From positions 108,594-172,593 of the forward strand of contig NZ_JANIIC010000013.1 of NCBI RefSeq assembly GCF_024519315.1: a stretch of 64,000 nt of DNA. Reading direction: 5' to 3'. The stretch's first letter is position 1; every line of letters starts with the position of its first letter. This stretch comes from Streptomyces malaysiensis subsp. samsunensis. GTDB taxonomy: Bacteria > Actinomycetota > Actinomycetes > Streptomycetales > Streptomycetaceae. Of the stretch, positions 11,601-26,600 are shown in pieces. The translations under genes and the position numbers were made by a program. Below the pieces are notes generated by a model that saw only the letters and a program-made list of their open reading frames with translations, did not search any database and was not told the DNA's origin.

Positions 11601-14600
11601 CGGGCGTGACCGTGAGGATCGGCCGCGCGTCGTCGATGACGTACGCGATGCGGTCGGCCGGGTAGGCCGGGTCGATGGGCACGTATGCCGCGCCCGACTT
11701 CAGTACGCCGAGGACCGCGACGACCAGCTCCTCGGTGCGGGGCATGCTTAAGCCCACATACCGCCGCGGGCCCGCTCCCCGCTCGCGCAGCAGATGGGCC
11801 AGCCGGTTCGCCCGCGCGTTCACCTCGGAATAGGTGAGGGACGTGGTCTCGTATGTCACCGCGACCGCGTCGGGAGTGGCGGCCACCTGCCGCTCGAACC
11901 TGGACACGATCGTGTCGCCGGGGGCGGAGGGGTGCCGTGGCGGCACGGTCAGCTCGCGCCGCTCGGCCGGGTCGAGGATCCGGAGGTCCTGTATCCGGAC
12001 GGCCGGGTCCGCCGCCACCTGATCCAGCACGCGGACGAAGCGGTCGGCGATGCTCTGCGCGGTGGCCCGGTCGAACAGGTCCGTGCTGAAGTCCAGTGCA
12101 CAGCCCAGCCCGGCCCCGGTGTCCCCGGCCGCCTCGGCGATCTCGAAGGAGAGGTCGAACTTCGCCGAGGGCGCCCCGAGCGGTCGTCCGGTGACGGTGA
12201 GCCCCGTCCGCGCGGTGAGGGGCCGAGCGGCGTTGTTCAGGTTGAGAACGGTCTGGAAGAGCGGGTGCCGGGCCAGCGAGCGCTCCGGGTTGACCACCTC
12301 GACCAGCCGCTCGAAGGGCAGGTCCTGGTGCGCGTACGCCTCCAGGTCCCGCGCCCGGACGCGTTCGACCAGTTCGGTGAAGGTGGGGTTGCCGGAGGTG
12401 TCGGTGCGCAGCACCAGCGTGTTGACGAAGAAGCCGACGAGATCGTCCAGCGCGTCGTCGGTGCGGCCCGCGACCGGCGTGCCGATGGGGATGTCACTGC
12501 CCGCCCCGAGCCGGGTCAGCAGGGTCGCCAGGGCCGCCTGGAGGACCATGTACAGACTCGCGCGATGCGCACCGGCGACCCGCACCAGCCGCTCGTACAG
12601 GCCCGGCGGCAGCTCGAACCCGACCCGGTCGCCCCGGTAGGAGGCGGCGGCCGGCCGTGGCCGGTCGAAGGGCAGGGCCAGCTCCTCCGGGAGCCCTTCC
12701 AGCGCCCGGGTCCAGTAGTCGAGCTGGCGGGCGATCTCGCTGCCCGCGTCGGCCTCGTCGCCGAGGAGGTCGCGCTGCCAGAGGCTGTAGTCCGCGTACT
12801 GCACCGGCAACGGCTCCCAGGCGGGAGCACGGCCGGTCGTCACGCGGGCCGCGTACGCCGCCGTCAGGTCACGGACCAGGACACCGCGCGACCAGGCGTC
12901 ACCGGCGATGTGGTGGGTGAGCAGGAGCAGCGCGGAGCGGTCGGCCCCTCCGGTGCGGGGCCGGTCGCGGGGCAGAGCGCGGGGCAGGTCATCAGGCGGG
13001 GCAGCGGGCAGTGCATCGGACGGGACACCGGATAGGTCGGCGGATGGGTCGGAGGATGGGTCAGCGGATGCGTTCGCGGATGTGTCACCGGGCAGCTCAC
13101 CGGGCAGGCGGAACAGCGCGGCGCGGATCGGAATCTCGCTGGTCAGGTCGAAGGCGTACGCGGCGGCGCCGCGCATCAGCCGGTCGACGGACGCCTCGTC
13201 GGCCACCCGCTCCACGAACAGCGGCACCCGCGCCTGCTCCGGCGCGAGAACCACCTGATAGGCACCGCCGGCCGCGTCGTCCGCGAAGACCGTGCGCAGG
13301 CTCTCGTGGCGGGCGACCAGGTCGGCCAGGGCCTGACGCAGCGCGTCCTCGTCCAGCGGGCCCGTCAGGTCGAGGGAGATGACCATGTTGTAGGCGTCGC
13401 TCGGCCCCTCCAGGTGCTGGAGGAACCACAGGCGTTGCTGTGCATGGGACAGCGGCACCCTGGCGGGTCGCGTCGTACGCACCACTCGGCCCCGCACCGC
13501 GGCGGACTCGTCGAGCGCTGTGGCGAGTTCGGCCACGGTGGGCGTCTCGAAGACGCGGCGTACGGCCAGTTCGGCGTCCAGGACGGTACGGATCCGGCTG
13601 ACCAGCTTGGTCGCCAGCAGGGAATGGCCGCCCAGATGGAAGAAGTCGTCATCGATGGTCACCGACTCCACGCCGAGAACTTCGGCGAACAGGCCGCACA
13701 GGATCTCCTCGCGCGGCGAACGCGGCGCACGGCCTCCCGCGCCCTCAGGACCGTAGTCGGGCGCGGGCAGCACACGGCGGTTCAGCTTCCCGTTGGCCGT
13801 CAACGGGAAAGCATCCAGCGTGACGAACGCCGACGGCACCATGTAGCCGGGCAACTGGGCCGCCACATATTCGCGCACCTCGGCGCTGACCAGGCCAGCA
13901 TCCGCCGCCGGGACGAGATAGGCCACAAGGCGCTTGTCACCGGGCCGGTCCTCACGCACAAGGACAGCGGCCTGCCCGACCCGGTCATGCCCCGCCAGCA
14001 CCGCCTCGATCTCACCCAGCTCAATCCGGAAACCACGCAGCTTGACCTGATCATCAACCCGCGACAGATACTCCAGCTCACCATCGGCGGTCCACCGCAC
14101 CACATCACCCGTGCGATACATCCGCCCACCCGACGAACCACCGAACGGATCGGCCACGAACCGCTCCGAGGTCAGGGCAGGACGCGCATGATAGCCACGC
14201 ACCACACCCGCTCCGGCGATATACAACTCACCCGGCACCCCGACCGGCACCGGTCGCAACCCGCCGTCCAGCACATACACCCGGGTATTGGCGATCGGCC
14301 GCCCGATACGCGGGCTAGTCGCGTTTCCGGGGGTCACCGGCCACGCCGTCGACCAGATCGTGGTCTCCGTCGGACCATACAGATTCGTCACCGACTCAGC
14401 CCGGTCGGCCAGCGCCACCGCCAGATCAGCGGGCAACGCCTCACCACCCACCAACACCCGGACACCACCCAGCACGGCCGGGTCCTCGGCCAGCACCGCC
14501 CGCCACAAACTCGGCGTCGCCTGCATCACCGACACCCGCTGAGCCAGCAGGAGAGCGCACAAGGCCGCGGGGTCGCGCACCACATCCCGCTCGGCCACCA

Positions 14601-17600
14601 CCACCGCCGCACCGCTGAGCAGCGGCACGAACAACTCCAGTCCCGCGATGTCGAACCCGACCGTAGTCACCGCCAGCAAACGGTCCTCGCCCGTGAGCTG
14701 GAAACGCCCAGCCATCGACACCAGGAAATTCACCAACGGCCCCTGCGGCACCACCACACCCTTCGGCCGCCCCGTCGAACCCGACGTATAAATCACATAC
14801 GCCGCATGAGACGCGCCAGGCCGGGTGAGCCGCTCCTCCGCCCGCCTCCGGGCAAGCTCCTCCACAACCTCCGGCGCATCCAGCAGCACGCGGGGAACGT
14901 CCACATCCGGCAGCACGGCCGCCAGATCGCCTGTGGTGAGGACGAGTGTGGGGGCTGCGTCCCGGAGCATGTAGGCGAGCCGGTCGGCCGGATACTCCGT
15001 GTCCAGCGGAAGATACGCCGCCCCCGCCTTCCACACCGCCAGCAATGCCACCACCAGATCCACCGACCTCGGCAACGCCACCGCCACAAATCGCTCCGGC
15101 TTCACCCCACGCTCAGCCAACAATCGCGCCAAACGCCCAGTCCGCCTGTCCAGTTCGCGATACGACAGCGACACACCACCCGCCACCACCGCCACCGCAT
15201 CCGGCGACCCAACCACCCGCTCCTCGAACAGCTCCACCACCGAACGACCCGGCACCTCACACACGGTGTCATTCCAAACCGACAGCACCGACCGGGACTC
15301 AGCCTCGTCCAACAGGTCGATACGGTCGAGCGGGGCGTCGGGCGCATCGACCATGCCCCGCAACACACGCAGGTACCGCGTGCCGAGCGTTTCGACCGTG
15401 TCCCGGTCGAACAGGTCGGTGCTGAACTCCAGCACTCCTCGCAGCCCGCCGGCTTCGTGCGGCTGCTCGGTGAAGGCGAAGGACAGGTCGAACTTGCCCA
15501 CCCCGGTGTCAGCCGCCACCGGCGACACGGTGAGGTCGGGGATACCGGCCACGGCTTGGTCGGTGGCCGCTGTGTCGGTGTTGTTGAAGGCCAGGAGCAC
15601 CTGGAAGAGCGGGTGACGGGCGAGCGAGCGCTCCGGGTTGACCACCTCGACCAGCCGCTCGAACGGCAGATCCTGATGGGCGTAGGCGGCCAGGTTCCGC
15701 GTACGGACACGCTCGATCAGCGCGCGGGCCGTGGGACGTCCCGACGTGTCGGCGCGCAGCACCAGCGTGTTGATGAAGACGCCGACCAGGTCGTCGAGCG
15801 AGGTGTCGGTGCGGCCGGCGATCGGCGTGCCGATGGGGATGTCCGTACCCGCGCCGAGCCGGGTCAGCACCGCCGCGAGCCCCGCTTGGACGACCATGAA
15901 CGGACTCGACTGCGTGGCCCGCGCGAGCGCGACCACCTTGTCGTAGAGCGGGGCCGGGATCTCGAACGGAATGCGGTCGCCGCGGTAGGAGGCGACGGAC
16001 GGCCGCGGCCGGTCGTACGGCAGCTCCAACTGATCCGGCAGACCCTCCAGCGCGGAGGTCCAATAGCCGAGCTGACGCGAGATCTCGCTGCCCGGGTCGG
16101 ACTCGTCACCGAGGACGTCCCGCTGCCAGAGGCTGTAGTCCGCGTACTGGACCGGCAGCGGCTCACGCACGGGGGCACGGCCGGTGGTGACACGGGTGGC
16201 GTACGCCGCCGTCAGGTCTCGTGCCAGCGGGGCGCGGGACCACGCGTCGCTCACGATGTGGTGCAGGACCAGCAGGAGGATGTGTTCGTCGCCGCCGTCG
16301 AGGGCGAACAGCGTTGCCCTCACCGGCAGTTCTCCGGAATCCGCCGACAGGTCGAAGCCACGGCGTGCGGCCTCGCGCAGCTCCCGTTCGACGTTCGCCC
16401 GGTCCGTCTCCACCGTCGTCCACTCCGGCTCGGCCTCGCCCAGCGCACGGACGACCTGGTAGGCACCGTCGGTGTCCTCGGTGAAGACGGTGCGCAGGCT
16501 CTCGTGGCGGGCGACCACATCGCCCAGCGCCAGGCGCAACGCCTCCCGGTCCAGATGGCCGGTCAGTCTGAGCGCGATCGGAACGTTGTAGGTGGCGCTG
16601 GGGCCCTCGAACTGGTTCAGGAACCACAGGCGTTGCTGGGCATAGGAGAGAGGGATGCGGTCCGGGCGCGGATCGGCCACGGTCACACCACGGCGAACGG
16701 CGTCGGTCGCCAGGGTGGTGGCAATCCCCGCGACCGTGGGCGTCTCGAAGAGCTGCCGGATGGGCAGCTCCGCGTCCATCACGCTACGGATCCGGCTGAC
16801 CAGCTTCGTCGCCAGCAGGGAGTGGCCGCCGAGATGGAAGAAGTCGTCATCGATGGTGACGGACTCCAGGCCAAGCACCTCGGCGAACAGACCACAGAGG
16901 ATCTCCTCGCGCGGCGAACGCGGGACGCGGCCTTCCGTACTCTCCGGCCCGTAGTCGGGCGCGGGCAGGGCACGCCGATCCAGCTTCCCGTTCGGCGTCA
17001 ACGGCAGCGCGTCCAGGGTCACGAACGCCAACGGCACCATGTAGTCCGGCAGCAACCCGGCGGTGTGCTCCCGCAGGGCCGCATCGGAAACGTCGGAGTC
17101 CGCCACTACATAGGCGACCAGCCGCTGATCCCCGGCCCGGTCCTCCCGCACGATCACCGCAGCCTGGACGACCTCCCTGTGAGAGGCGAGAACGGCCTGG
17201 ATCTCGCCCAGCTCGATACGGAACCCACGCACCTTGACCTGGTCATCGACCCGGCCCACATACACCAACTGACCGTCGGCATTCCAGCGCGCCAGATCCC
17301 CCGTGCGATACATCCGCGCACCCGCCGGACCAAACGGATCAGCGGTGAACCGCTCCGCCGTCAGGTCCGCACGACGCCAATAGCCCCGTGCCAGAACCAC
17401 ACCGGCGACATACAGCTCACCGGCCACGCCCGGCGGCACCGGCCGAAGCCGCGCGTCCAGGACATAGGCGCGGGTGTTCCAGAACGGCCGCCCGATGGGT
17501 ACAGCACCGCTCGAAAGTTCCTGACCAGGCTCGATGCGGAAGTCCGCGCAGTTGACCGTCGCCTCCGTCGGACCGTACGCATTGACCACCGTCACATCCG

Positions 17601-20600
17601 GATGCGCGGCCCGCCACGACACCAGCGCCTCACCCACCAGCGCCTCACCACCGGTGATCAACGTCCCCGACGGCGACACCTCCTCGGGCAACGCCTCCAA
17701 CAACCCCAGATGGGAGGGGGTGACCTTCATGAACGACGGTCGGCCGACACCGACCGCCCCCTCATCGAGATCCGCCAACACCACCCGGCCACCGCTCACC
17801 AACGGCGTGTACAACGCCGTCACCGTCAGATCGAACGCCACCGAAGAGTGCAGCAACGCCGTCCCCGACGCATCCGGATACACCTCACGCGCACGCTCCA
17901 GATACGCCCCCACCGAACGATGCTCGACCACCACACCCTTCGGCCGACCCGTCGAACCCGACGTATAGATCACATACGCCGGATGCGACAGCTTCGGGGC
18001 GTCTTCAATCGGCGTGTCCGTGTACTCGTCAGCCGCCGCGAGGGCTGCCAGATCGTCGATGACGAGCACCGGCCGCGCGTCGGTCAGGATGTGGGCCTTG
18101 CGCTCCGCCGGATACTCCGGATCCACCGGCACATACGCACCACCCGCCTTCACCACACCCAGCAACGCCACCACCAACTCCACCGACCGCGGCAACACCA
18201 CACCCACAAACGACTCAGCCCCCACCCCCCGACCCACCAACCACCGCGCCACCCGGTTCGACCACGCATCCAACTCCCGATACGACAAGCCACGATCCCC
18301 GGCGACAACGGCCACCGCATCCGGTGTCCGCGCCACCTGCTCCCCGAAGAGCACCGGCAACGACACACCCCGCACACCCCGCGACTCACCATTCCACCCG
18401 ACCAGCACCCGCTCCCGCTCCACCGCGGACAACAACTCCACATCACCGATACGGCGATCGGGATCCTCAGCGAGCGCGGTCAGAACACGCACGAATCGCT
18501 CCGCGATGCCCTGCGCCGTGGCCCGGTCGAACAGATCCGTGCTGAAGTCCAACGCCCCCTCCAGCACCACACCCCCATCCGCCTCACCACGACGCTCCGC
18601 AAGCCGGAACGACAGATCGAACTTCGCCGCCCCCGCCGCCACCGGCTCGCCCGCCACCGACAGGCCCGGCAACGAAGCAACAGCCGACACCCCACCCTGC
18701 TCCGTGTTGTTCAACGTCAACATCGTCTGGAACAACGGATGCCGCGACAGCGACCGCTCCGGATTGACCACCTCCACCAGCCGCTCGAACGGCAGATCCT
18801 GGTAGGCATACGCTTCAAGGTCCTTACCGCGGACGCGGTCGAGCAGTTCGGCGAATGTGGGATCGCCTGACATGTCCGTTCGGAGCACCAGGGTGTTCAC
18901 GAAGAAGCCGACCAGGTCGTCCAACGCGTCATCCGTGCGCCCGGCGATGGCCGTGCCCAGCGGGATGTCCGTGCCCGCGCCCAGTCGCGTCAGCAGTGTC
19001 GCCAGCGCCGTCTGCACCACCATGAACAGGCTGGCCCGACGCTCGCGGGCGACCCGCGTCAGCTCTTCGTGGAGGCCGGACGGTACCTCGAAGGTGATCC
19101 GGTCACCCTCGTACGAGGAGATCGCCGGCCGCGGCCGGTCGAAGGGCAGCGGCAGTTCCTCCGGGAGGTCCGTCAACGCGGCCTTCCAGTACGCCAGTTG
19201 GCGGGTGATCTCGCTGTCGGTGTCGTCCTCCGCACCCAGCATCTCGCGCTGCCAGATGCTGTAGTCCGCGTACTGCACCGGCAGTGGCTCCCACCCAGGA
19301 GCGTCACCGGTGGTGACGCGGGTCGCGTACGCCGCCGTCAGATCACGGGCCAGCGGGCCCATCGACCAGGCGTCGCTCGCGATGTGGTGTGCCACGAGCA
19401 GCAGCACATGCTCGTCATCGCCGAGCTGGAACAGCCAGGCGCGTAACGGCACGTCGTTCGTGAGGTCGAAGGGAGTCCGTATCGCGTGGCCAAGTTCTTC
19501 GTGGATCGCTTCCCGGTCGGTCGCGGCCACCGTCAGTTCTACGTCTGCGGAGTCCAGGACCACCTGGTACGGGCCGTCTGTGTCCTCCGCAAACAGGGTG
19601 CGCAGGCTCTCATGCCGAGCCGCCACATCACCCAGCGCCGACCGCAACGCACCCTCGTCCAGCGGGCCCCTCAGCCGCAACGCCACCGGGATGTTGTACG
19701 TCGCACTGGGACCCTCGAACTGATACAGGAACCACAGACGCTGCTGCGCCAGCGACAACGGCAACCGCGCCGGACGCGGCACCACTGCCCGCAACGGCGA
19801 CCGCACCACCGCCGACGCATCCAGCACAGCCGCCAGCTCGGCCACGGTGGGCGCCTCGAAGACGCGGCGTACGGCCAGTTCGGCGTCCAGGACGGTACGG
19901 ATCCGGCTGACCAGCTTGGTCGCCAGCAGGGAATGGCCGCCCAGATGGAAGAAGTCGTCATCGATGGTCACCGACTCCACGCCGAGAACTTCGGCGAACA
20001 GGCCGCACAGGATCTCCTCGCGCGGCGAACGCGGCGCACGGCCTCCCGCGCCCTCAGGACCGTAGTCGGGCGCGGGCAGCACACGGCGGTTCAGCTTCCC
20101 GTTGGCCGTCAACGGGAAAGCATCCAGCGTGACGAACGCCGACGGCACCATGTAGCCGGGCAACTGGGCCGCCACATATTCGCGCACCTCGGCGCTGACC
20201 AGGCCAGCATCCGCCGCCGGGACGAGATAGGCCACAAGGCGCTTGTCACCGGGCCGGTCCTCACGCACAAGGACAGCGGCCTGCCCGACCCGGTCATGCC
20301 CCGCCAGCACCGCCTCGATCTCACCCAGCTCAATCCGGAAACCACGCAGCTTGACCTGATCATCAACCCGCGACAGATACTCCAGCTCACCATCGGCGGT
20401 CCACCGCACCACATCACCCGTGCGATACATCCGCCCACCCGACGAACCACCGAACGGATCGGCCACGAACCGCTCCGAGGTCAGGGCAGGACGCGCATGA
20501 TAGCCACGCACCACACCCGCTCCGGCGATATACAACTCACCCGGCACCCCGACCGGCACCGGTCGCAGCCCCGCGTCCAGCACATACACCCGGGTATTGG

Positions 20601-23600
20601 CGATCGGCCGCCCGATACGCGGGCCACTCGCACTCTCGGGGGTCACCGGCCACGCCGTCGACCAGATCGTGGTCTCCGTCGGACCATACAAATTCGTCAC
20701 CGACTCAGCCCGACCCGCCAGCGCCACCGCCAGATCAGCGGGCAACGCCTCACCACCCACCAGCACCCGCACACCACCCAGCACGGCCGGGTCCTCGGCC
20801 AGCACCGCCCGCCACAAACTCGGCGTCGCCTGCATCACCGAGATCCGCTCAGCCGACACCAGCCCACACAACGCCACCGGATCCCGCACCACATCCCGCT
20901 CGGCCACCACCACCGCCGCACCGCTGAGCAGCGGCACGAACAACTCCAGCCCCGCGATGTCGAACCCGACCGTGGTCACCGCCAGCAAACGGTCCTCGCC
21001 CGTGAGCTGGAAACGCCCAGCCATCGACACCAGGAAATTCACCAACGGCCCCTGCGGCACCACCACACCCTTCGGCCGCCCCGTCGAACCCGACGTATAA
21101 ATCACATACGCGGAGGTGTCGGGAGCCGTGGCCGTCCGTACCTCCTCGACGTCGGCACGCTCGTCGAGCGCTGCCCGCACGGCTGCGGAATCCAAGAGCA
21201 GACGGGGAATGCCACTGACATGAGGAAGGTGGTCGGCCGACTCCTCCGAGGTGAGGATGAGCGCCGGTGTGGCGTCCTGGAGCATGTACGCGAGCCGGTC
21301 CGCCGGATACTCCGTGTCCAGCGGAAGATACGCCGCCCCCGCCTTCCACACCGCCAGCAATGCCACCACCAGATCCACCGACCTCGGCAACGCCACCGCA
21401 ACAAATCGCTCCGGACCCACCCCACGCCCAACCAACAACCCCGCCAAACGCCCAGCCCGGACATCCAACTCGCGATACGACAGCGACACACCACCCGCCA
21501 CCACCGCCACCGCATCCGGCGACCCAACCACCCGCTCCTCGAACAACTCCACCACCGACCGACCCGGCACCTCACACACCGTGTCATTCCAGTCCCACAA
21601 CACCGACCGCGCCTCAACCTCGTCCAGCAGATCGACACGGGACACGGGGGCGGTCGGCTCGGCCACGGCCTCGGTCAGGAGCCGGATGAGTCGCTCGGTG
21701 AGCGTGTGGGCCGTCGCGCGGTCGAACAGGTCGGTGCTGAACTCCAGGACACCGTTGAGCGCACGCACCTGCCCGTCCTCGTCATGGCCCTCGGTGAAGC
21801 CGAAGGCGAGGTCGAACTTGGCCACTGACGTCTCGACCTGCTGTCGCTCGGCGGTGAGCCCCGGAAGGCCGTCCAGCGAGTCCAGCGCTCCCTGGTAGTC
21901 GGTGTTGTCGAGGGTCAGCAGCACCTGGAAGAGCGGATGACGGGCGAGCGAGCGCTCCGGGTTGAGCACCTCGACCAGCCGCTCGAACGGCAGATCCTGA
22001 TGGGCGTAGGCACTGAGGTCCGTCTCCCGGACCCGGTCGAGGAGCTCGGCGAAGCTGGGGTTCCCCGAAGTGTCCGTGCGCAGCACCAGCGTGTTCAGGA
22101 AGACACCGATCAGCTCATCGAGCGAGGTGTCGGTGCGGCCGGCGATCGGCGTGCCGATGGGGATGTCCGTACCCCCACCGAGCCGAGTCAGCAGCGCCGC
22201 GAGCCCTGCCTGAAGCACCATGAAAGGGCTGGCCTGCGCCTCCCCCGCCACGTCGCTGATCCGCGCGTACAGCTCCGGGGAGACCTGGAACGGGATGCGG
22301 TCGCCACGGTAGGTGGCCACGGACGGGCGCGGCCGGTCGTACGGCAGCTCCAGCTGGTCCGGCAGACCCTCCAGCGCGGAGGTCCAATAGCCGAGCTGAC
22401 GCGAGATCTCACTGCCCGGGTCGGACTCGTCACCGAGGACATCGCGCTGCCAGAGGCTGTAGTCCGCGTACTGGACCGGCAGCGGCTCACGCACGGGAGC
22501 CTCACCAGTGGTGACACGGGCCGCGTACGCCGCCGCCACATCACGCGCCAGCGGGGTGCGCGACCACGCGTCGCTGACAATGTGGTGGGTCAGGGCGAGC
22601 AGTACACGCTCCCGCTCCGCGACCGCGAACAGCACGGCACGGAAGGGGGTTTCGGCGGCGAGGTCGAAGGGGCGGGCCGCCGCCTCGGCCAGGTCCGCGT
22701 CCAGCCGCCGCTCGTCGGTCTCGACCACCGGAAGCTCCGTACGCACCTCGTCGGCGGGCAGGACGATCTGCCGGGAGCCGTCGGTGTCCTCGGTGAAGAC
22801 GGTGCGCAGGCTCTCGTGGCGGGCGACCACATCGCCCAGCGCCAGCCGCAGGGCGTCCCGATCCAGATGGCCGGTCAGCCGCAGCGCGACCGGAGCGTTG
22901 TAGGTGGCGCTGGGGCCCTCGAACTGGTTGAGGAACCACAGCCGCTGCTGGGCATACGACAACGGGATCCGCTCCGGTCGCGGATCGGCCACGGCCACAC
23001 GACGACGCACACCATCCGTCGCGAGAGCGGTGGAGATACCCGCGACCGTGGGGGTCTCGAAGAGCTGCCGGATGGGCAGCTCCGCGTCCATGACGCTACG
23101 GATCCGGCTGACCAGCTTCGTCGCCAGCAGGGAGTGGCCACCGAGACGGAAGAAGTCGTCATCGATGGTCACCGACTCCACGCCAAGCACCTCGGCGAAC
23201 AGACCACACAGGATCTCCTCGCGGCGCGAACGCGGCGCCCGGCCCACAGCCCTCTCGGGCCCGTAGTCGGGCGCGGGCAGCGCACGCCGGTCCAGCTTCC
23301 CGTTCGGCGTCAACGGCAGCGCGTCCAGGGTCACGAACGCCGACGGCACCATATAGTCCGGCAGCAACCCGGCGGTGTGCTCCCGCAACCCCGCATCGGA
23401 AACGTTGGAATCCGCCACCACATAGGCGACCAGCCGCTGATCCCCGGCCCGGTCCTCCCGCACAACCACCGCAGCCTGGGCCACCTCGGGATGACCACGC
23501 AGCACAGCCTGGATCTCACCCAGTTCGATACGGAAGCCCCGCACCTTGACCTGGTCATCCACCCGGCCCACATACACCAGCTGGCCATCGGTGTTCCAGC

Positions 23601-26600
23601 GCGCCACATCGCCCGTGCGATACATCCGCGCGCCCACAGGGCCGTAAAGGTCGGCGGTGAACCGCTCGGCGGTCAGATCCGCACGCCCCAAGTAGCCACG
23701 CGCCAGCACCACACCCGCGATATAAAGCTCACCCGCCACTCCCGGCGGCACCGGACGCAACCCCGCGTCCAGCACATACGCCCGCGTGTTCCAGAACGGC
23801 CGCCCGATCGGCACCGCACCACCGGCAATCGTCTGCCCCGGTTCGATCCGGAAGTCGGCACAGTTGACCGTGGCCTCCGTCGGACCGTACGCATTGACCA
23901 CCGTCACATCCGGATGCGCGGCCCGCCACGACACCAGCGCCTCCCCCACCAGCGCCTCACCACCGGTGATCAACGTCCCCGACGGCGACACCTCCTCGGG
24001 CAACGCCTCCAACAACCCCAGATGCGACGGAGTCACCTTCATGAACGACGGCCGACCAGCCTCCCCGGCCCGCTCATCCAACTCACCCAGCACCACCCGG
24101 CCACCACTCACCAACGGCGCGTACAACGCCGTCACCGTCAGATCGAACGCCACCGACGAATGCAGCAACGCCGTACCCGACGCATCCGGATACACCTCAC
24201 GCGCACGCTCCAGATACGCCCCCACCGAACGATGCTCAACCACCACACCCTTCGGCCGACCCGTCGAACCCGACGTATAGATCACATACGCCGGATGCGA
24301 CAGCTCCCGCACCTCTTCCACCGGCTCATCCGAGTACGCATCGGCCGCCGCGAGATCCGCGACATCGTCGATCACCAGCACCGGCCGGGCATCGCCGAGG
24401 ATGTGGGCCTTGCGCTCCGCCGGATACTCCGGATCCACCGGCACATACGCACCACCCGCCTTCACCACACCCAGCAACGCCACCACCAACTCCACCGACC
24501 GCGGCAACACCACACCCACAAACCGCTCGGCCCCCACCCCTTGCCCCATCAGCCACCGGGCCACCCGGTTCGACCACGCATCCAACTCCCCGTACGACAC
24601 CTCACGCCCGCCGCACACCACCGCCACCGCATCCGGCGTCCGCGCCACCTGCTCCGCGAACAGCACGGGCAACGAAACACCCCGCACACCCCGCGACTCA
24701 CCATTCCACCCGACCAGCACCCGCTCCCGCTCCACCGCGGACAACAACTCCACATCACCGATACGACGCTCGGGATCCTCGGCGAGCAGGGTCAGAACGC
24801 GGACGAAACGCTCCGCGACGCGCTGGGCCGTGGCCCGGTCGAACAGGTCGGTGCTGAAGTCCAGAGCCCCCTCAAGCACCACACCCCCGTCCGGACCATC
24901 GCCCCGCCGCTCACCCAGCCGGAACGACAGGTCGACCTTCGCCCCGCCCACGGCCACCGGCTCGTTCGCCACGGTCAGCCCCGGTAGCGAGGCGACCGCG
25001 GTCTCCGCGCCCTGTTCGGTGTTGTTCAGCGTGAGCATCGTCTGGAAGAGCGGATGCCGGGACAGCGAACGCTCCGGGTTGACCACCTCGACCAGCCGCT
25101 CGAAGGGCAAGTCCTGGTACGCGTACGCCTCCAGGTCGCCCGCCCGCACCCGTTCGATCAGCTCCGCGAACGTCGGGTCACCGGAGGTGTCCGTCCGCAG
25201 CACCAGCGTGTTCACGAAGAAGCCGACCAGGTCGTCCAGCGCGTCATCGGTGCGGCCGGCCACAGGGGTGCCGAGGGGGATGTCCGTCCCCGCGCCCAGG
25301 CGCGTGAGCAGCGCGGACAGCGCCGCCTGCACCACCATGAACAGGCTGGCCCGGCGGTCACGGGCGATCCGCGTCAGCTTCTCGTGCAGCTCCGGAGCGA
25401 GGTCGAGGGTGACGGAGTCGCCCCGGTAGGTGGCGGCCGCCGGGCGGGGGCGGTCGAACGGCAGGGGCAGCTCTTCCGGAAGGTCGGCCAACGCGGCCTT
25501 CCAGTAGGTCAGTTGGCGGGTGATCTCACTGTCGGGGTCGTCCTCGGCGCCGAGCACCTCGCGCTGCCAGATGCTGTAGTCCGCGTACTGGACCGGCAGC
25601 GGCTCCCAGCCGGGAGCCCCACCGGAGTCGACCCGTGCCGCGTACGCACCGGTCAGATCGCGGGCCAGCGGGCCCATCGACCACGCGTCGCTCGCGATGT
25701 GATGCGCGACGACCAGCAATACGTACGCGTCGTCGGCCAGCTCGAACAGCCGGACGCGCAGCGGTCCTTCGGACCGGAGGTCGAAGGCGTGGCGGGCCGC
25801 GCCGAGGAGTTCGGTGCGCAGCCGCGTCTCATCGGTCCGTACCACGGTGAGTTCGACCGCCTCGGCGTCCCGGACCACCTGGTACGGGCCATCGGTGTCC
25901 TCGGCGAATACCGTGCGCAGGCTCTCGTGCCGCGCCACCACATCGCCCAGGGCCAGTCGTAACGCGCGCTCGTCCAGCTCACCGCTCAGCCGTAGCGCCA
26001 CCGGAATGTTGTACGTGGCGCTCGGCCCCTCGAACTGGTGCAGGAACCACAACCGCTGCTGGGCCAGCGACAGCGGCAGCCGCGCCGGGCGCGGTTCCAC
26101 CGCCCGTAGCGGCGAGCGCACCGCGGCGGACGCGTCCAGCGCGGCCGCGAGCTCGGCGACTGTGGGGGCCTCGAAGACCCGTCGCACCGCCAGTTCGACG
26201 TCCAGGACCGAGCGGATCCGGCTGACCAGCTTCGTGGCCAGCAGCGAATGGCCACCGAGGCCGAAGAAGTCGTCGTCGATGGTGACCGACTCAAGGCCCA
26301 GCACCTCGGCGAAGAGACCGCACAGGATCTCCTCGCGCGGGGAGCGCGGGGCCCGGCCGCCCGTCGAGCCCGGTCCGTAGTCGGGCGCGGGCAGGGCGCG
26401 CCGGTCCAGCTTGCCGTTGGGCGTCAGCGGGAAGGCGTCCAGGGTCATGAACGCGGAGGGCACCATGTAGTCGGGGAGTCGCTCGGCCACATGACGCCGC
26501 AGTTCGGCGCCGCCCGGCACGCGACCATCCGCCGCCGGGACGAGATAGGCGACCAGCCGCTTGTCGCCGGGCCGGTCCTCGCGCACGAGGACGGCGGCCT

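Noticed and set aside
12945..13104. CRISPR array or mobile repeat
   Set aside because: Repeats are short, imperfect, in frame and inside an NRPS domain, with no spacers. No CRISPR array or cas gene was seen anywhere in the window.
13306..18870. 1854-codon open frame on the plus strand opposite the large NRPS
   Set aside because: Rich in Arg/His/Pro/Gln with no recognisable domain and exactly antisense to NRPS modules; a high-GC shadow frame. The same holds for the long plus-strand frames at 5327-9034, 21937-24987, 26248-29697 and 33645-39563.
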